This document shows, in pieces, positions 51,930-63,608 of a stretch of 64,000 bases of DNA. The stretch lies in assembly GCA_019009955.1 (NCBI GenBank), contig CM032233.1, positions 80,373,501 through 80,437,500 of the forward strand. Direction: 5' to 3'. Under the pieces are notes generated by a model. That model was not told the DNA's origin, did not search any database, and saw only the letters and a program-made list of their open reading frames with translations. Both the position numbers and the translations under genes were made by a program. Position 1 is the first letter of the stretch. Each line of letters begins with the position of its first letter. The stretch comes from Riptortus pedestris. Taxonomy: Eukaryota > Arthropoda > Insecta > Hemiptera > Alydidae.

Positions 51930-53690
51930 AGTCCTATTCTGTCGGGTTGTAGGTCTAACAATCTCTACCCTGTCAACCTATGGAAGAGAGGCCACAAAGT
52001 TACAAGAACTCCTCAGAGAGGGGGATTTATAGGTACAGTGCTATAACTGTTGCATAAAGCATTTAGTAGTGAAGATGATGGAGGAAATTTACCCATAGGG
52101 ATCAAATAAGCGGGAGGTCTGTATAAGAGCAGAGGTTTCGGTAAATTACTGTAAAGAGATAATCCAGACTCCAACAAGACAGATAAGGAAATCACCCAGA
52201 AGGGAGAAGGTTTTTGTTAGGAAGGTCAGCGGGAAGTGAAGATGAATTGGCATCTTACTTCTTTAGATTGAATCCTACACTATCCAAAGAAATGGAATGA
52301 GTTGGTTTCTTGCCTGCAGTGCTTTAGTAATGATGTTGCTACCACTGCTGACATCGTCAACAAAGCGTGGTTAAGAATTAGTCTAAAGGTAATGGGAAAG
52401 GTAAACTCCTGATCATAAGCCAGTTGAAGCAGTGTAAGGATAGCATGGCAAGGGGCAGAAGCAGTCCTTTACTGACTATGGACAGAGTGAAGGTTTGAAG
52501 AGGATCAATACTAATGCCATGCCTCAGAATACACTGATAAGCTTGGTCTCCTGGAGGAACCATAATCTGATGGAACATTTATTCTATGTCACTGGTAAAA
52601 ATAGAAGGGAAGAGATAAAACATGCATAAAATGTCTGAGATATTAGGATAGAGTTTAGGATATGGAGAATATCATTCAGGGAATAGCGTGGAGTGGTTTT
52701 GGCACTGCCATTAAAAATCACAACAATTTTGGAGCTCTAGATTATTTTAACCAATTGAGGGAAGAAAATGTTTTGGAGGGCCATTTCTTAATGGGAGCAT
52801 ATGTCTCATCTCTGTAGTCTTCTGTGCACTGACCATACAGAGTATGAATAGAAGGTTCAAACTGAAATTTGTACGCAAAGGAGATGAATTTTTTAAGATC
52901 TAGCTGATAGGCATCACTTGGGAATTTTTCTTGAAAGGAATTTTAACTTGGAATCAGGGAGGAGGAAAGTTGTTTCCTTAAAAAAGAAACCACAAAAATA
53001 AATTCAGAAGATAGCTCCACAGCCCAGAACTTATTTAAGGAGTAGATCAGTGTCTGGTCCTGTTCAACTGCTAAGGAAACAGGAGAGTTATAAGAACTAG
53101 GATGAACATCAGAGTCAACCAATGTAGGGGGGGGGGGTCCTATAGGACATAGTCAAATCTGGTTTCAACAGCTGCTGGAAAAACTTCACCCCAGTCTTTC
53201 ATATGGCCTAGTAGAGACTTGCCACATATACCAGCTCCGAGAAGGCAATCTCTTGGTGCAGTACATCAAAAGTAGGATCAACACCAAATTTTTAACCATG
53301 GCCCTAACACTCCTAAAGACCCACATATTAGGGATGTCACCAGTAATCCTAGTAATAATTGTGAATGGGTGACTGCTGGGAAGGAATCTTCTTGAAGGTT
53401 GGTCACGCATAGGTGGGTGTGACTGTTTGTAAATGTGTATACGACTTCTCCATTGACTTGTGAACCATTAAAAGTACAGGGGCATTGGAGTATCTGAGGA
53501 AAGTGTTCAGAAATGAAGGATTATTTATCCGAACCAATCTTTTACAATTAATCTGAGTCAAGATATATCAAGAACGTTACAAACTACAACGTTTGCCTAA
53601 CCATTTGGAACTATGACAAAAGCAGTTGTTATTAACACATTGAAGAGAGTGGAACCCTCGTTGGTAGGAGGATGATTGCTAAACTAGACG
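51930..53690 (-). pseudogene. BEL/Pao retrotransposon pol remnant (peptidase to reverse transcriptase)
   Basis: Read on the minus strand, from high to low coordinates: a peptidase-like stretch near 53640-53200 (FNVLITTAFVIVPNG, then ITGDIPN and GAGIYGKSLLGHMKDWGEVF); a FW..E segment; reverse transcriptase pieces (SAKTT then SLND; TASAPC; LLQLAYDQEFTFPI; the active-site box RFVDDVSSG at about 52346-52367); then TSRLFDPYG and FTTKCFMQQL before fading near 51930. This order and these motifs are diagnostic of BEL/Pao. Many stops and frameshifts; no activity possible. No LTR found at this end. Confidence 0.8.
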
Positions 53691-55385
53691 ATATATTGGG
53701 AGTTTCATTGCTGACAAGGTGTCATTAAAGGCAGTTTAGCTCAAGTGGGACCTAGAAAACTTTCAATTGTGCTAAATTGTATATGGTGATTTGAGAATCT
53801 ACCATATCCCTGTGGCTGAAGAAGATGTGGGAAAGACAGCTGTGATAACCCCGTACGGACTTATGGAATTCCTTACGATGTGCTGCGGGCTTAAAAAATG
53901 CAGCACAGACATTTTTCCGACACATTATTCCATGTCCTCCCATTTTTATTCCCTTACCTGGACGATTACTTCTTCGCGTAAGTCGGCGAGGAGGAGCATG
54001 AACGGCACCCAAGAGAAGTTTTCAAGAGGATGGATGAGAATGGATTGACACTCAATGTCGCTAAATATGTTTTCGGTAAATCAGAAGACACCCGGACTGT
54101 CCCAAGAAAACAATTTAAACACGCCCCAGGCACAACAAAATACACGAGCTTCATGAGTTTGCCTTAACCGCATTAAAATGGCCAGTGATAAGATGAAAGC
54201 CAGGTATAATCGAGCAGTAGGTGAAATAGCATAAAATTGGTAGATGGCTCCTTATATCGATCTTGCGCAAAACCACAACGGACCTAATTGTCGCGCCAAC
54301 TTCCAAGATAAAAGAAGTAACGAAGCAACTCCTTAACGGTGCCAGCGGCGGAGATCTGGACATTACAAAAACTCTGGAAAAGATAAAACAAAGATTTTAT
54401 TCGGCGGGATGTCAGCAATCTGTAGCCTATTGGATAACTATTTGCGAACAGTGCATTGCTGCCAAAGGTCCATCGAGAAGAAGTCGTGAGCTTCAACAAT
54501 ACAACGCAGGTGCTCCTTTCAAGTGGATAGCCATTGATTTTGTTGGTTCATTCCCTGGAACAGCTATGTTCTAGTGGTAATTGATTATTTCAGCAAATGG
54601 CCATTCCAATGGAAGTGTATGCCATTCCAAACCGGGAGTCCAAAACGGTGGTGGACGTGTTTGCAAATAATTGGGTGACCGATGCGGAGCTCCAATTAAA
54701 CTGCATTCTGACCAGGGGTGAAACTTCGAATCGGCCATATTCAAAGAGATGTATGACTTATATGACACAAAAAGGCGAGAACGACACCGCTTCATCCACA
54801 GTCTGGTGACATGGATGAAAGATTCAATTGGAAATAGGAGAAATACGTCAGAAAAGTGGACAGTACACACCAAAGTGATTGAGATGAGCATAGATCCAAA
54901 TGTCTACAGGCATACCGGTCAGTCAACCATCATTCCACCTCACGTACTCCAGAAAAAATTCTATTTGGAACAAAACTAAAACTGCCCGCGGATTTGGAAT
55001 TTGGTGTCAAACCCGGAGTGTCTAGCGAAAACAATGGAATCACTCTCCAGGCAGAAGAAGACGTCCTTAATGAGTTTGTCTGGAGCCGCATTAAAATGGC
55101 CAGGGATAAGATGAAAGCCAGGTATAATCGAGTAGCAAATGCGGAGGGATGTACCGAAGGACAAATGGTTCTACTTTTTAACCCACAACGCAAGAAAGGA
55201 TTTTCCCCTAAATTGTAAACGCACTGGGTGACGCTATAAGGTAATGAAGAAATTGAACGACGTGGTTTACAGGATACAGAGATACCACATTCCGAGATCT
55301 AAAATGAAAGTAGTTCGGGTCTTACCAAATATGTCAAGGGCGATGTTGAACCTATTCGGGACGAAAAGGCTTAAGTACTCGGCAG
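53690..55385 (+). pseudogene. Ty3/gypsy retrotransposon pol remnant (RT and integrase)
   Basis: Reverse transcriptase fragment near 53800-54090 (IPVAEEDVGKTAVITPYG, a YLDD box at ~53953-53964, NGLTLNVAKYVFGKSE), then, after a rearranged join, integrase: the zinc-finger region at 54360-54460 with CEQC, then WIAIDFVGSFPG near 54525, and the C-terminal part at 55080-55320 (DKMKARYNRVANAEG, KLNDVVYRIQ). RNase H is missing and frames change repeatedly. Part of the integrase end is duplicated at 54169-54228. The 5' end is truncated inside RT. It ends at the LTR starting 55386. Confidence 0.85.
54169..54228 (+). repeat. Duplicated integrase-end fragment
   Basis: About 58 bp nearly identical to 55086-55143, both containing GATAAGATGAAAGCCAGGTA. 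The first copy sits between RT and integrase, out of normal order. Confidence 0.85.
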
Positions 55386-55848
55386 TGTTGCGAAACCTTG
55401 TCAATTGAAAATCACGTATTTAAGAAGTACGCGTCGATGAAAAGTACTGATGCCAGTCTGACACATAGGCCAGTCTAGACGACAAGAATCAGTGGGCCTG
55501 AACCCTTCTTGAACTTGCCGCACGTCTATAAAGCCCCACAGCTCACCTGACAGTTAGTTCTCAGTTTTCTTACTAGTGAATAACAGTGCGTTTAGTGCAG
55601 CTATAGTGAACAGTGCTTTTTAGTTTCATTGCACTGCACTGATCTTCACTAAAGATCAGTGCCGTGCCGTGTTTTGTGAACTTCAGTGATTCGCGTGATC
55701 ATGAGTTATAGTTCTGTGCGATAAGAAGTAAAGTTATCAGTGTATATTGTAGTTAGTAGAGAAGAATAATTCATAAGAATAAATATGTAAAAGTCTGTAG
55801 TGCATCGTCTAATAATCAACGTTTATTATTTTTGTAATAAACGTAACA
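55386..55848 (+). mobile_element. 3' LTR of the Ty3/gypsy element
   Basis: 463 bp bounded by TGTTGCG and GTAACA, giving inverted TGTT/AACA ends. It follows the pol C-terminal region directly, contains a TATAAAG box near 55527 and an AATAAA-like signal near its end. No 5' LTR partner is present in the window, so the boundaries rest on the terminal motifs. Confidence 0.65.
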
Positions 55849-56045
55849 CTATGCTATTATACTGGAGCAGGGGGTGTATAAGCGTGTCCTTGGGAAATGT
55901 TTCTTTGATACTTAACTCGAGCATAAAATGAGTCTTTTTGAGTAACTCTGGAAGTTGGGACGGTTTGGTGTAAAGTTGTAAGATTCGGTGCCCAGGTAGG
56001 ACCTTACACTGGAAGACTTGGATTCCCAAGGGTTACTTTTCGGCC
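55849..56045 (-). pseudogene. Possible gag/peptidase-side remnant of the BEL/Pao element
   Basis: A minus-strand stretch just right of the gypsy LTR with GHRILQLYTKP and, in another frame, LTTLHQTVP, which weakly resembles the 'H.TLLH' element of BEL/Pao proteins upstream of the peptidase. Its strand and position fit a BEL/Pao element (continuing at 53690) split by the gypsy insertion. Confidence 0.4.
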
Positions 56046-56288
56046 TTAATCGAACATTTAAATGTCATTCGGTTTTAAAATAGAGATAGGAATACAGAAA
56101 AAAAGTAAAATTAGCACCTATAGTCTGCAATAAAGAAAATCATCTGTGAAAATCCATATTTAAGCGAACTATCATAAATCCTGATAGCGGAGTAAAGGGC
56201 CAATAATTTTGTAGAAAATTATGACTCACACATTAATCAATATTGCGAAATACAAGCTAGCGAAAGAAAGGGGGAAAATAACCGACTG

Positions 56289-56350
<62 letters not shown>

Positions 56351-57235
56351 AGGAAAAAAAGATGAAATGCCCCAAAAAACTTATATTACGTTTGCTAAAA
56401 TTTATTCTTTTCGGCCCAAATGACCACTTAAGACAACTAGAACTAAACCGATATCTGCTGTGAGACAAAATGATTGATGTCTCATTCTATTCATCAACAC
56501 CAGGTAGATCGTTCCAGGAAAATAACTTCCAGAAAATAGGTATCACTCGATTAGAACTCTTTGGGTTTTTTCTGTAATTAATGATACATTAACAATGTTA
56601 ATTATTAATATTTAAGTAGGCATACCACTTGTGGATTCATTAGACAGTTGTTGAAAATAGTTTTTTATCCTTGGTTATTTAATGGTTTTTATTAGTTTCT
56701 TCTTTGTTTTAATAACTCGGTTAACTCTTGAAACGAAAGTATTGATTGTAATTATAAAATTGTATTTAGAATATACAAAAACAAAACGTTACAATCTTTA
56801 TTTTAACAAACCAGAACCAAAAATGGACTGACAATTAATGGATTAAATAATTTCCGTGGTTGTAGGCAATATAAAAGCTAAATACGATCTTATACTAAAG
56901 TTATCGTAAACTTTCAATCTAATGAACGTAATCTACAGCCGAGTGACTGCAGTCGGTATTTATATACGCTAGTGTATTTTCAGAAAAAAAAACACGTATA
57001 TCCATTTGTAAGATAAGAAATAAAATATCAAAGGACTTATTGTTCATTTTGTTGAATTCCAGAAAAATTAAATATTTAAACTGCAATTAATTGGCATGCG
57101 ATCTAAGTGGGGGGCCAAAATATGCTTGGTATCGCTAATAAACATATGCTTAGTCTTCTAATTCACAAACCATTCCTTCTACAGAACTATTGTAATTATA
57201 TCCTCCATTTTTTAATGTAACTGATTATCATAAAA
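56046..57235. other. Intergenic region with a (TA)n tract
   Basis: Unremarkable AT-rich sequence containing a ~55-bp TA microsatellite (56294-56348). No HINE-like sequence flanks this tract. No gene seen. Confidence 0.5.
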
Positions 57236-57769
57236 AGTACGTCAAGCAAGGTCTGTGTAAAATAAGCATATTTCCCACGTGTTAGTCTAAAACACTTGTG
57301 ATATCATCATACTCTCTATTTCTACGTTAAAGATCGGTGATATTATGAATTTAAATCCCCATATTCCAGGTCCAATTTCAGCAACTAACTAATATGGTCC
57401 TTAAATTAGAATGATAATGTTAAATATCGGTTATTGTTTCGAACAAAAATACATTTGTGAGTTCAGAACGTAAAATGATGACGTCACCACACATCGTATT
57501 TGCAATTAGCACATATAGTAAATATCTGTTATTACAACAAACATTATTTTCGTTTGGAATTTAAGCTTCAGATTAAACGGTTCAATATATAGCAGAGTAT
57601 AGTTGTTCATGCGACACGAGATATTTTGAAGTGGCGAAATTCCCCCATCCCATTAACCACTTCCCCCAGCCATTAACGAACTTCATCTTTAGTTTTGCAT
57701 GAAACCCTTATATATCGAGTTGGAATACGATCAAAGAAAAATTGAGACAGCTAGAGCGGTAACAGACAA

Positions 57770-57847
<78 letters not shown>

Positions 57848-58698
57848 TGGCCATTTATTATTTAAGAATGGTTTTTGAGCCATAAGGTCAAAAAATAATA
57901 ATTCTTTCATATAGTCATTTATTTCACACACGCGTTTCGAGTGTCACCAATCCTTCTCAAGGGGTCATTTAGCCACCAATTCCATTTAAAAAAAAAAACC
58001 CAAAAACCTTATATTATAATATATTATACAATACATTCGTTTTTATAGCTATAATTTGCTGAAAGCATTTTAATACGTCGTTTAAATCAATAAAATTGGA
58101 GGCAATTAACGACGTGCTATAATGCTTTTAACCAATTATGGCTATAAAGACGAATATATTATAATGTAAGGATTTTTTAAAATGGAATTGATGGCTAAAT
58201 AAACCCTTGAAAAGTAGTCTGACACTCGAACCAGGTCGTAGATGAAATAAATTATATATTAGGAAATTATTAGTTTCTGACCCTATGACTCAAAAAACAT
58301 TGTTTTATTTATATTATAAAATAAACCCGGTCTTTCTAACTGGCATACATCTTCATGTATATTTGAACCTTTTCCAAGTCAAGTGTTACCTTCTACAAAT
58401 CAAATATAAAGCTTTCCAAGACACAGTACCACATTACAAAACAAATGTAACCCTTGTTAAATGAGTTAAAACTTTTCACAAAGCAAAACTTACTCTTTAC
58501 TAGTCAGTTGGGACCATTTCGATGTTCACTGACAAAAATTGAAAATTTGACATCCTGGGATGGATGAAATCGGAAAAATAAATCATAGTTAAGTGATTTT
58601 CGCCAACTACTGAGTAGGATCAATGGGCATTTAAGGAAATTTTCAGAAAATCGCGTCATGAGTACAACCTCAATAGCTTAGGGGAAATTTGCTAATAA
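57236..58698 (-). mobile_element. HINE-like element split by a foldback insertion
   Basis: Minus-strand copy. Its 3' end is at 57236-57280 (rc of the GGGAAATxTGCTTA terminus with CACGTGGGAAATATGC). It runs to GCTAGAGCGGTAACAGACAA and a 74-bp TA tract (57772-57845). The 5' part resumes near 58605 (TTTTCAGAAAATCGCGTCAT, CAACCTCAATAGC) and ends AAATTTGCTAA at 58696. The intervening sequence includes the foldback element. Confidence 0.75.
57867..58302. mobile_element. Foldback (long inverted repeat) element
   Basis: The two halves are imperfect reverse complements over ~205 bp each. Matching pairs: GGTTTTTGAGCCATAAGG with its partner at 58280-58300, CCAATTCCATTT (57978-57989) with AAATGGAATTG (58178-58188), and ACGTCG with CGACGT beside a ~22-base centre near 58095. 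No open frame. It lies next to a TA tract inside the HINE-like copy. Confidence 0.8.
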
Positions 58699-59221
58699 AA
58701 CAATTTCATTAATACAGCGTTATCCTTTAAATTCATTCTCCTTGAGTTTGCGTATCAATATTTCAAAACAATGTAAGTTACATTTTGGGGATGTAAGAAA
58801 AGCAGACCTTACCATAGTATGGTTCCACTCATTAGTACGTCCTAGAAACAATAAAATACTAGGTAGACATTATGACGACATCATGTCACCTGACTTTATT
58901 TGGCCTAGTCCATAGGATCTAAATGATTTTAAATTGGCGCCGCACAAACTCTTCGTTCTTTTGAGCGTCCATTATTGAATATTAGACTGAGTAGTTGTTG
59001 TGGTGTTTGTATAAATTCAAGATTTAGAATATTTTTTTCTGCTTATTAGTTCCTCGTCTAAATGAAAGTCACTATTCTTTAGAAAAAAAACGCCTTTTCA
59101 GGGGTTTTCTCCAATGTGAAATGGCAGTTGTATTTTCTTCGCATTAGTAACGTTATTTTTCTTAGTTTATACTTTGTGTTCAAATTCGCTTTGTGGTAGT
59201 GCTGAAAGTTCTGTTTTGGTT
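58699..59221. promoter_or_regulatory. Upstream region of the ZRANB2-like gene
   Basis: Includes a locally CpG-bearing stretch near 58935-58975 (GGCGCCGCAC, TTGAGCG) unlike the surrounding AT-rich DNA, which would suit a housekeeping promoter and 5'UTR. No TATA box is convincing. Confidence 0.35.
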
Positions 59222-59283
59222 ATGGAGGCTGCCAGTAATAAATTTAAGATAGCTGAAGGGGACTGGGTGTGCAGTGATTTACA
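59222..59283 (+). CDS. ZRANB2: First coding exon of a ZRANB2-like splicing factor (5'-partial gene)
   Basis: A 62-base exon from ATG 59222 to a strong GTGAGT donor at 59284, encoding MEAASNKFKIAEGDWVCSDL plus two bases. This matches the start of ZRANB2, whose first RanBP2-type zinc finger begins 'FRVSDGDWICPDKKC'. GDW and the first zinc Cys are visible; the phase-2 end leaves room for a Gln or His codon and then the second Cys. Known family role: an SR-like nuclear protein whose zinc fingers bind single-stranded RNA at GGU motifs and affect 5' splice-site choice. The next exon (CGNVNFARR...) was not found before 64000, so the gene would continue right. Another RanBP2-type finger protein is the alternative. 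Confidence 0.65.
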
Positions 59284-60805
59284 GTGAGTTTTAGTTTTTC
59301 CTTTTGATTAGTGCTCATACTTTGTGTAGTACTCTTAAATATGTGTTTATTTTCCAAATTCATATACTTTTAAATACAAATACATTATGTGAGGAAGAGA
59401 GGGAGTGAGAGAGACCACCATGAGACTGATTTAATTATCTACATGCTCTTTAAATTAAGATGTTTGGTTTGTTAAAGCTCTTTTAGAGGAGCCAAGATCT
59501 TTTATAATAAGTGGCTTTAGCTGAATTTATTTAATGAATCATTACATTAGCTTTCTTGCCTTAATATTTTTGTTTGAGTCTTTAAATATTATGTTATGAG
59601 GAGACAAGAAACAAATCGGATAATTGGTGTAATTCTAATTCTTGATATGTACACTATTTATTCAAAGCTATTTTATTTATATTGTAAGAGTAGATGTAAA
59701 ATAGTAAATGGAATATGTTTACTCCAAAATTATTCAGTCTTATTTACTATTTCCTTTTTCAATTGCTTTATGTCTTTATAATAATCAAAGCATGGATTTT
59801 ATCTAGCTGCTCAGATTGGGTGGTCATATTGAGAAAAGTCTATGGGCTCTATCCTTCAATATAAAATCCTAAACCCCTCAAAAGAAATGGACCAGTTGGT
59901 ACCTACAACTATTTAAATTTACTTGAAACAATAATGCTGAAAAGGAAAACAACCTTACAGAACTATAATATATATAATATAACTAATATTCTCATATTCA
60001 ACTCAACTTCATATGAAGTGCTATTCTCTTGTTTTACCCCCCTAAAATTATTGGCAATATTCAATCTGAACCGAATTAAATTAATTTGAGAATTATATTC
60101 AATATTTTTGAAAAATAAGAAGGACCTTTAATAATTATGTGAAATGATTTTTATTTAAATATATAGGTGCTCAGAAAGAATGTTCCAGAACATGGGAATA
60201 GGTACATACCTAGGATTAGATTTCTAGTTTCATGGTGAGAGAATTGGTTAGGGGTGTCAGGAGGGGGGGGGGACGGATCAGGTCTGATTAAATTGAAATA
60301 GGTGTTCTTTTGTGTATTCACCACAAATACCAAAAATTATGTACTCCATACTCGATTTCAACATTGCAAACTAGATTGCTCTTTTTTACTTTAGCATTGA
60401 TGTACCAAACCAAGCTAAGTAGTGGACCATTCATAGTCCATTCCTAACCTAGCATATACTGCCCTCCACAGGGCGTCCTCGTCTCCGGTCCTACTCTATA
60501 GTAGGACCGCTTGAATCAGTGAAGACACCACTCCATTACATTCTTTATTCTTGTGATATTTAGGTTTCACTTCATTCTTCTGGATTAGACCTAAGCTTTA
60601 GTCTGTCAACTTTGTCATTGGTAATTTTCATTAAAAAATGTTTTCCAATCTATGAAGCATCTCATGCTTCCATCTCATTTAATAACTTTCCAAAATTGTT
60701 TGTCTTTCGTTGTATGTTGCTCAGCATTTATTATAAATATTTGGGACTTGTTTAGATTAATTGTGAGTCAAATATTCTGGCTGGTCAAATCCTTTTACAA
60801 TCATT
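59284..60805. other. Presumed ZRANB2 intron
   Basis: AT-rich, without coding signals. A G run is at 60264-60272. Bases 60460-60520 contain two short hairpins, GCCCT/AGGGC and GGTCCTAC/GTAGGACC, in a less AT-rich island of unknown origin. Confidence 0.45.
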
Positions 60806-60926
60806 TTAGCAGATTTCCCTCAAGGGAAATCAGCTATTGAGATCGTACTCATGACGGAATTTTCAAAATTTTTCTTCAAATGTCCATCGATCCTACCTAG
60901 ATGACGAAAATGAGGTCCGTTCAAAA

Positions 60927-60984
<58 letters not shown>

Positions 60985-61860
60985 CTGTACCCGTCCTAGC
61001 GGTCACAGTTTTTGTTTGATCATTACCAAACTCGATATTTAGTTGTTTTATGAAAAAAGAAAGATCAAGTTCGTTAACGTCTGAAATGGGACGAGGGGAA
61101 GGGGGGTTTACAGGGGGAGAATTCGAAATATCTCCGTTACTATAAGTCGGATCGAAAAATGTGTATAGAATCACTCTTATTGAAAATTAAATGTACTATA
61201 AATATTGTTATATACATTCATTCTCTATCTTGAATATTAATCGAGATACATGCATTTTCCAGTTTTCAGCTTTCAGTAAACCCTCACTTCTACTAGTGTT
61301 ATATAAACAATACTCTGTCAGTAAACCCCCATTTCTACTAGCGTTACATAAACAATACTCTGTCAGTAAACCCCCACTTCTACTAGCGTTACATAAACAA
61401 TACTCTGTTATATAATAAACCATATTAATTGAAGACTAAATACAAAACATTGTTTTCATTGAACTATTACTTTGTGAGATATATGCAAATACGTTCTATT
61501 GACCCTCCCCCCCCCTTCTTTTGTTTTTGGATTACTAAAATTAGAGTTATTGAGATAAAACTAATTCTGATTCAATACAAATTACAGCACTATCTTTAGT
61601 AAATTGTTTTCAATAAAATTAATATGTTATATTCAGATATATTTCATTAATTGTTTGTTTTTCCGGTATATCTATGCAGCGCTACGAGGCTGGCTGGCCT
61701 GTTTGTTTACAATTCACCACTTTCCGTTGTAGAGATTATTAACTTGTATTGTACATTTACTGAGCATTCACGGTAGTGTTACCTGTGTGTATATTTGTCT
61801 ATTGTAAACCTTATCGTGGGAAATCTGCTTAGTTTACACAGCCCTTGCGTGACGAACTTT
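60806..61860 (+). mobile_element. HINE-like element, most complete copy (~1.05 kb)
   Basis: Starts TTAGCAGATTTCCCTCAAGG. TA core at ~60930-60980, then TTTGTCTGTACCCGTCCTAG, AAAGATCAAGTTCGTTAACG, a C run near 61507-61514, and 3' GTGGGAAATCTGCTTAG with ACACAGCCCTTGCGTGACGAAC. Contains a 45-bp tandem triplication. No protein coding capacity, so it depends on an unknown autonomous partner. Confidence 0.85.
61274..61410 (+). repeat. 45-bp tandem triplication inside the HINE-like element
   Basis: Three units, each beginning CAGTAAACCC and ending AACAATACTCTGT; the last two are nearly identical, the first slightly diverged. Other copies (for example 40208-40260) have one unit only. Confidence 0.88.
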
Positions 61861-63027
61861 TTGGAATTTTATTTGTACTGTAACCAGAACAATATCACCA
61901 AAAGCCAAGTAATTTAGTCATTCCTCTGAAACATTTAGCTCCTTGCCATCCATCACCATCAGTTGTTGTAGCACTTATGTAAATAACTTGGGTGAAAAAT
62001 TACTTCTTTGTTTCACACATTTACTGATTTACATAGTTATATTTCTTTTTTAGATATGAATTATCTGTATAATGTTCCAAATATACTAGAATTAGACCAC
62101 TGACGGAAAGTAGTTCACCAAAACGTTTCATTTATCAGTTACATGGATGCTTTAATCTGATTACTATTGAGGGCATTACCAAAGGCCATATCTAAAATAG
62201 AAAATGGAATGAAGTACCAAAATGGTTAAGTGGATTCATAAGAGATGCTCTCACTATGGTAAATCATGTATGGAACAAAGCTGATCTAATTACAAGAATT
62301 GAACAATACTGACTTATATAAATTCATTAATTGATTTATATTTAATGCGTGACAGCGATCCTGGTTTGTTTAATTTTCATTGCAATTTGTTTTCAGTTAT
62401 TACCAGTGTCTCTGATTTTATTTTCATATTTTCTTAACATATTAAACAAAATTTAATATTAACGAAACTAAAATGTTGACTGAAGTCTCATGTGTATGAA
62501 TGTCTATTTGATACTTAGCCCTATTGAATACATTTAGTTATATTGAGTATGGTCAAAGTGATAAGATCCTGATAATGGAGACTCTTATGGTGAGATCCTT
62601 TCTCTCAATTGGAATGTGTTCTTATTCCTGGAATTTCTCACACACCTGAAACATGCCAAGATTCAGAAATAGTAGTAGTAGATGGCATTTCAGTGCAATA
62701 ATTTGACTGATCTCATTGGCAGCTTTTGTAATTTCTTGAGTAAAGTATAAATGCGCTGTGGAAAAGTTGATAATAAATTAAGGTTTCACTTATTCATCTA
62801 TAATAAATCACTTTTCAGAATTCATTAAATAAAATTCTTAGTTCTACCCAGGCTAGAAAAGGGTGGTAACCTGTAGATAACCTGTCTCAATTAGCTTTAG
62901 TTGCAAAAAGTGGATGATAATAAATAATTTAATTATTGAAATTACTTTTCCGCAACAATCAGCTTTAATGAATAGGCAATAATACAACTTTTTAAATAAA
63001 TTAATACTCTTATTTAATGATATATAA
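61861..63027. other. Presumed ZRANB2 intron, continued
   Basis: AT-rich and non-coding. It contains the second copy of a dispersed repeat at 62815-62930. Nothing else recognised. Confidence 0.45.
62815..62930 (-). repeat. Dispersed repeat, copy 2 (partner at 4590-4715)
   Basis: The reverse complement matches 4590-4715, with shared GGTTATCTACAGG and ACCACCCTTTTCTAGCC. Confidence 0.6.
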
Positions 63028-63608
63028 AAAAGTCTGTCATACAGGGGCTGCGTAAACTAAGCATATTTCCCATGTTTGTCACCTATTTGTATTTATCACA
63101 AAAAATAAATGTTCATTGAGAACAATATTTGGTTTTTATGCTTTAAGTAATGTGCTTCATAATATAACAGCTTATTGTTAATATGACATGAGTAGAGGGG
63201 GGGGGGTTACTGGTATCTCGGTTAATAATCAAGACACTGAAAAAATGCACATAACATTTTTAGAACATTACATTTCCAATAAGATTGGTTCTATATAATT
63301 TTTCGATCCGATCGAAGATATTAAGATTTTTCAAAATTCTTCCCCTCTAAAACACCCTCCCACTGGTCAGATTTCAGTCATTATTGATCTTGATCTTTCT
63401 TTTTACATAAAACGATTTAATATCGAGTTGGTGATGATTAAACCAGAATTGCGACCGCTAGAGTGGCAAGAGACAAATACATATATATATACACAATTTT
63501 GAATGGACCACATTTTCGTCATCTACTAGGTAGGATTGATGAACATTTGAAGAAATGTTTCGAAAATCGTGTCATGAGTACAACCTCAATAGCTAATTTC
63601 CCTTAAGG
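63028..63608 (-). mobile_element. HINE-like element, minus-strand copy
   Basis: Right-to-left copy beginning at 63608 (CCTTAAGGGAAAT end truncated; CAACCTCAATAGCTAATTTC) and ending in ACAGGGGCTGCGTAAACTAA, the complement of the 3' hairpin, near 63040. The short core ATACATATATATATACAC is an unexpanded TA seed. GATCTTGATCTTTCTTTTTA marks the shared internal block. Confidence 0.8.

Noticed and set aside
61191..61423. Repeat protein with 15-residue units on either strand
   Set aside because: It is the 45-bp triplication inside a non-coding transposable element; the unit length is a multiple of three by chance.
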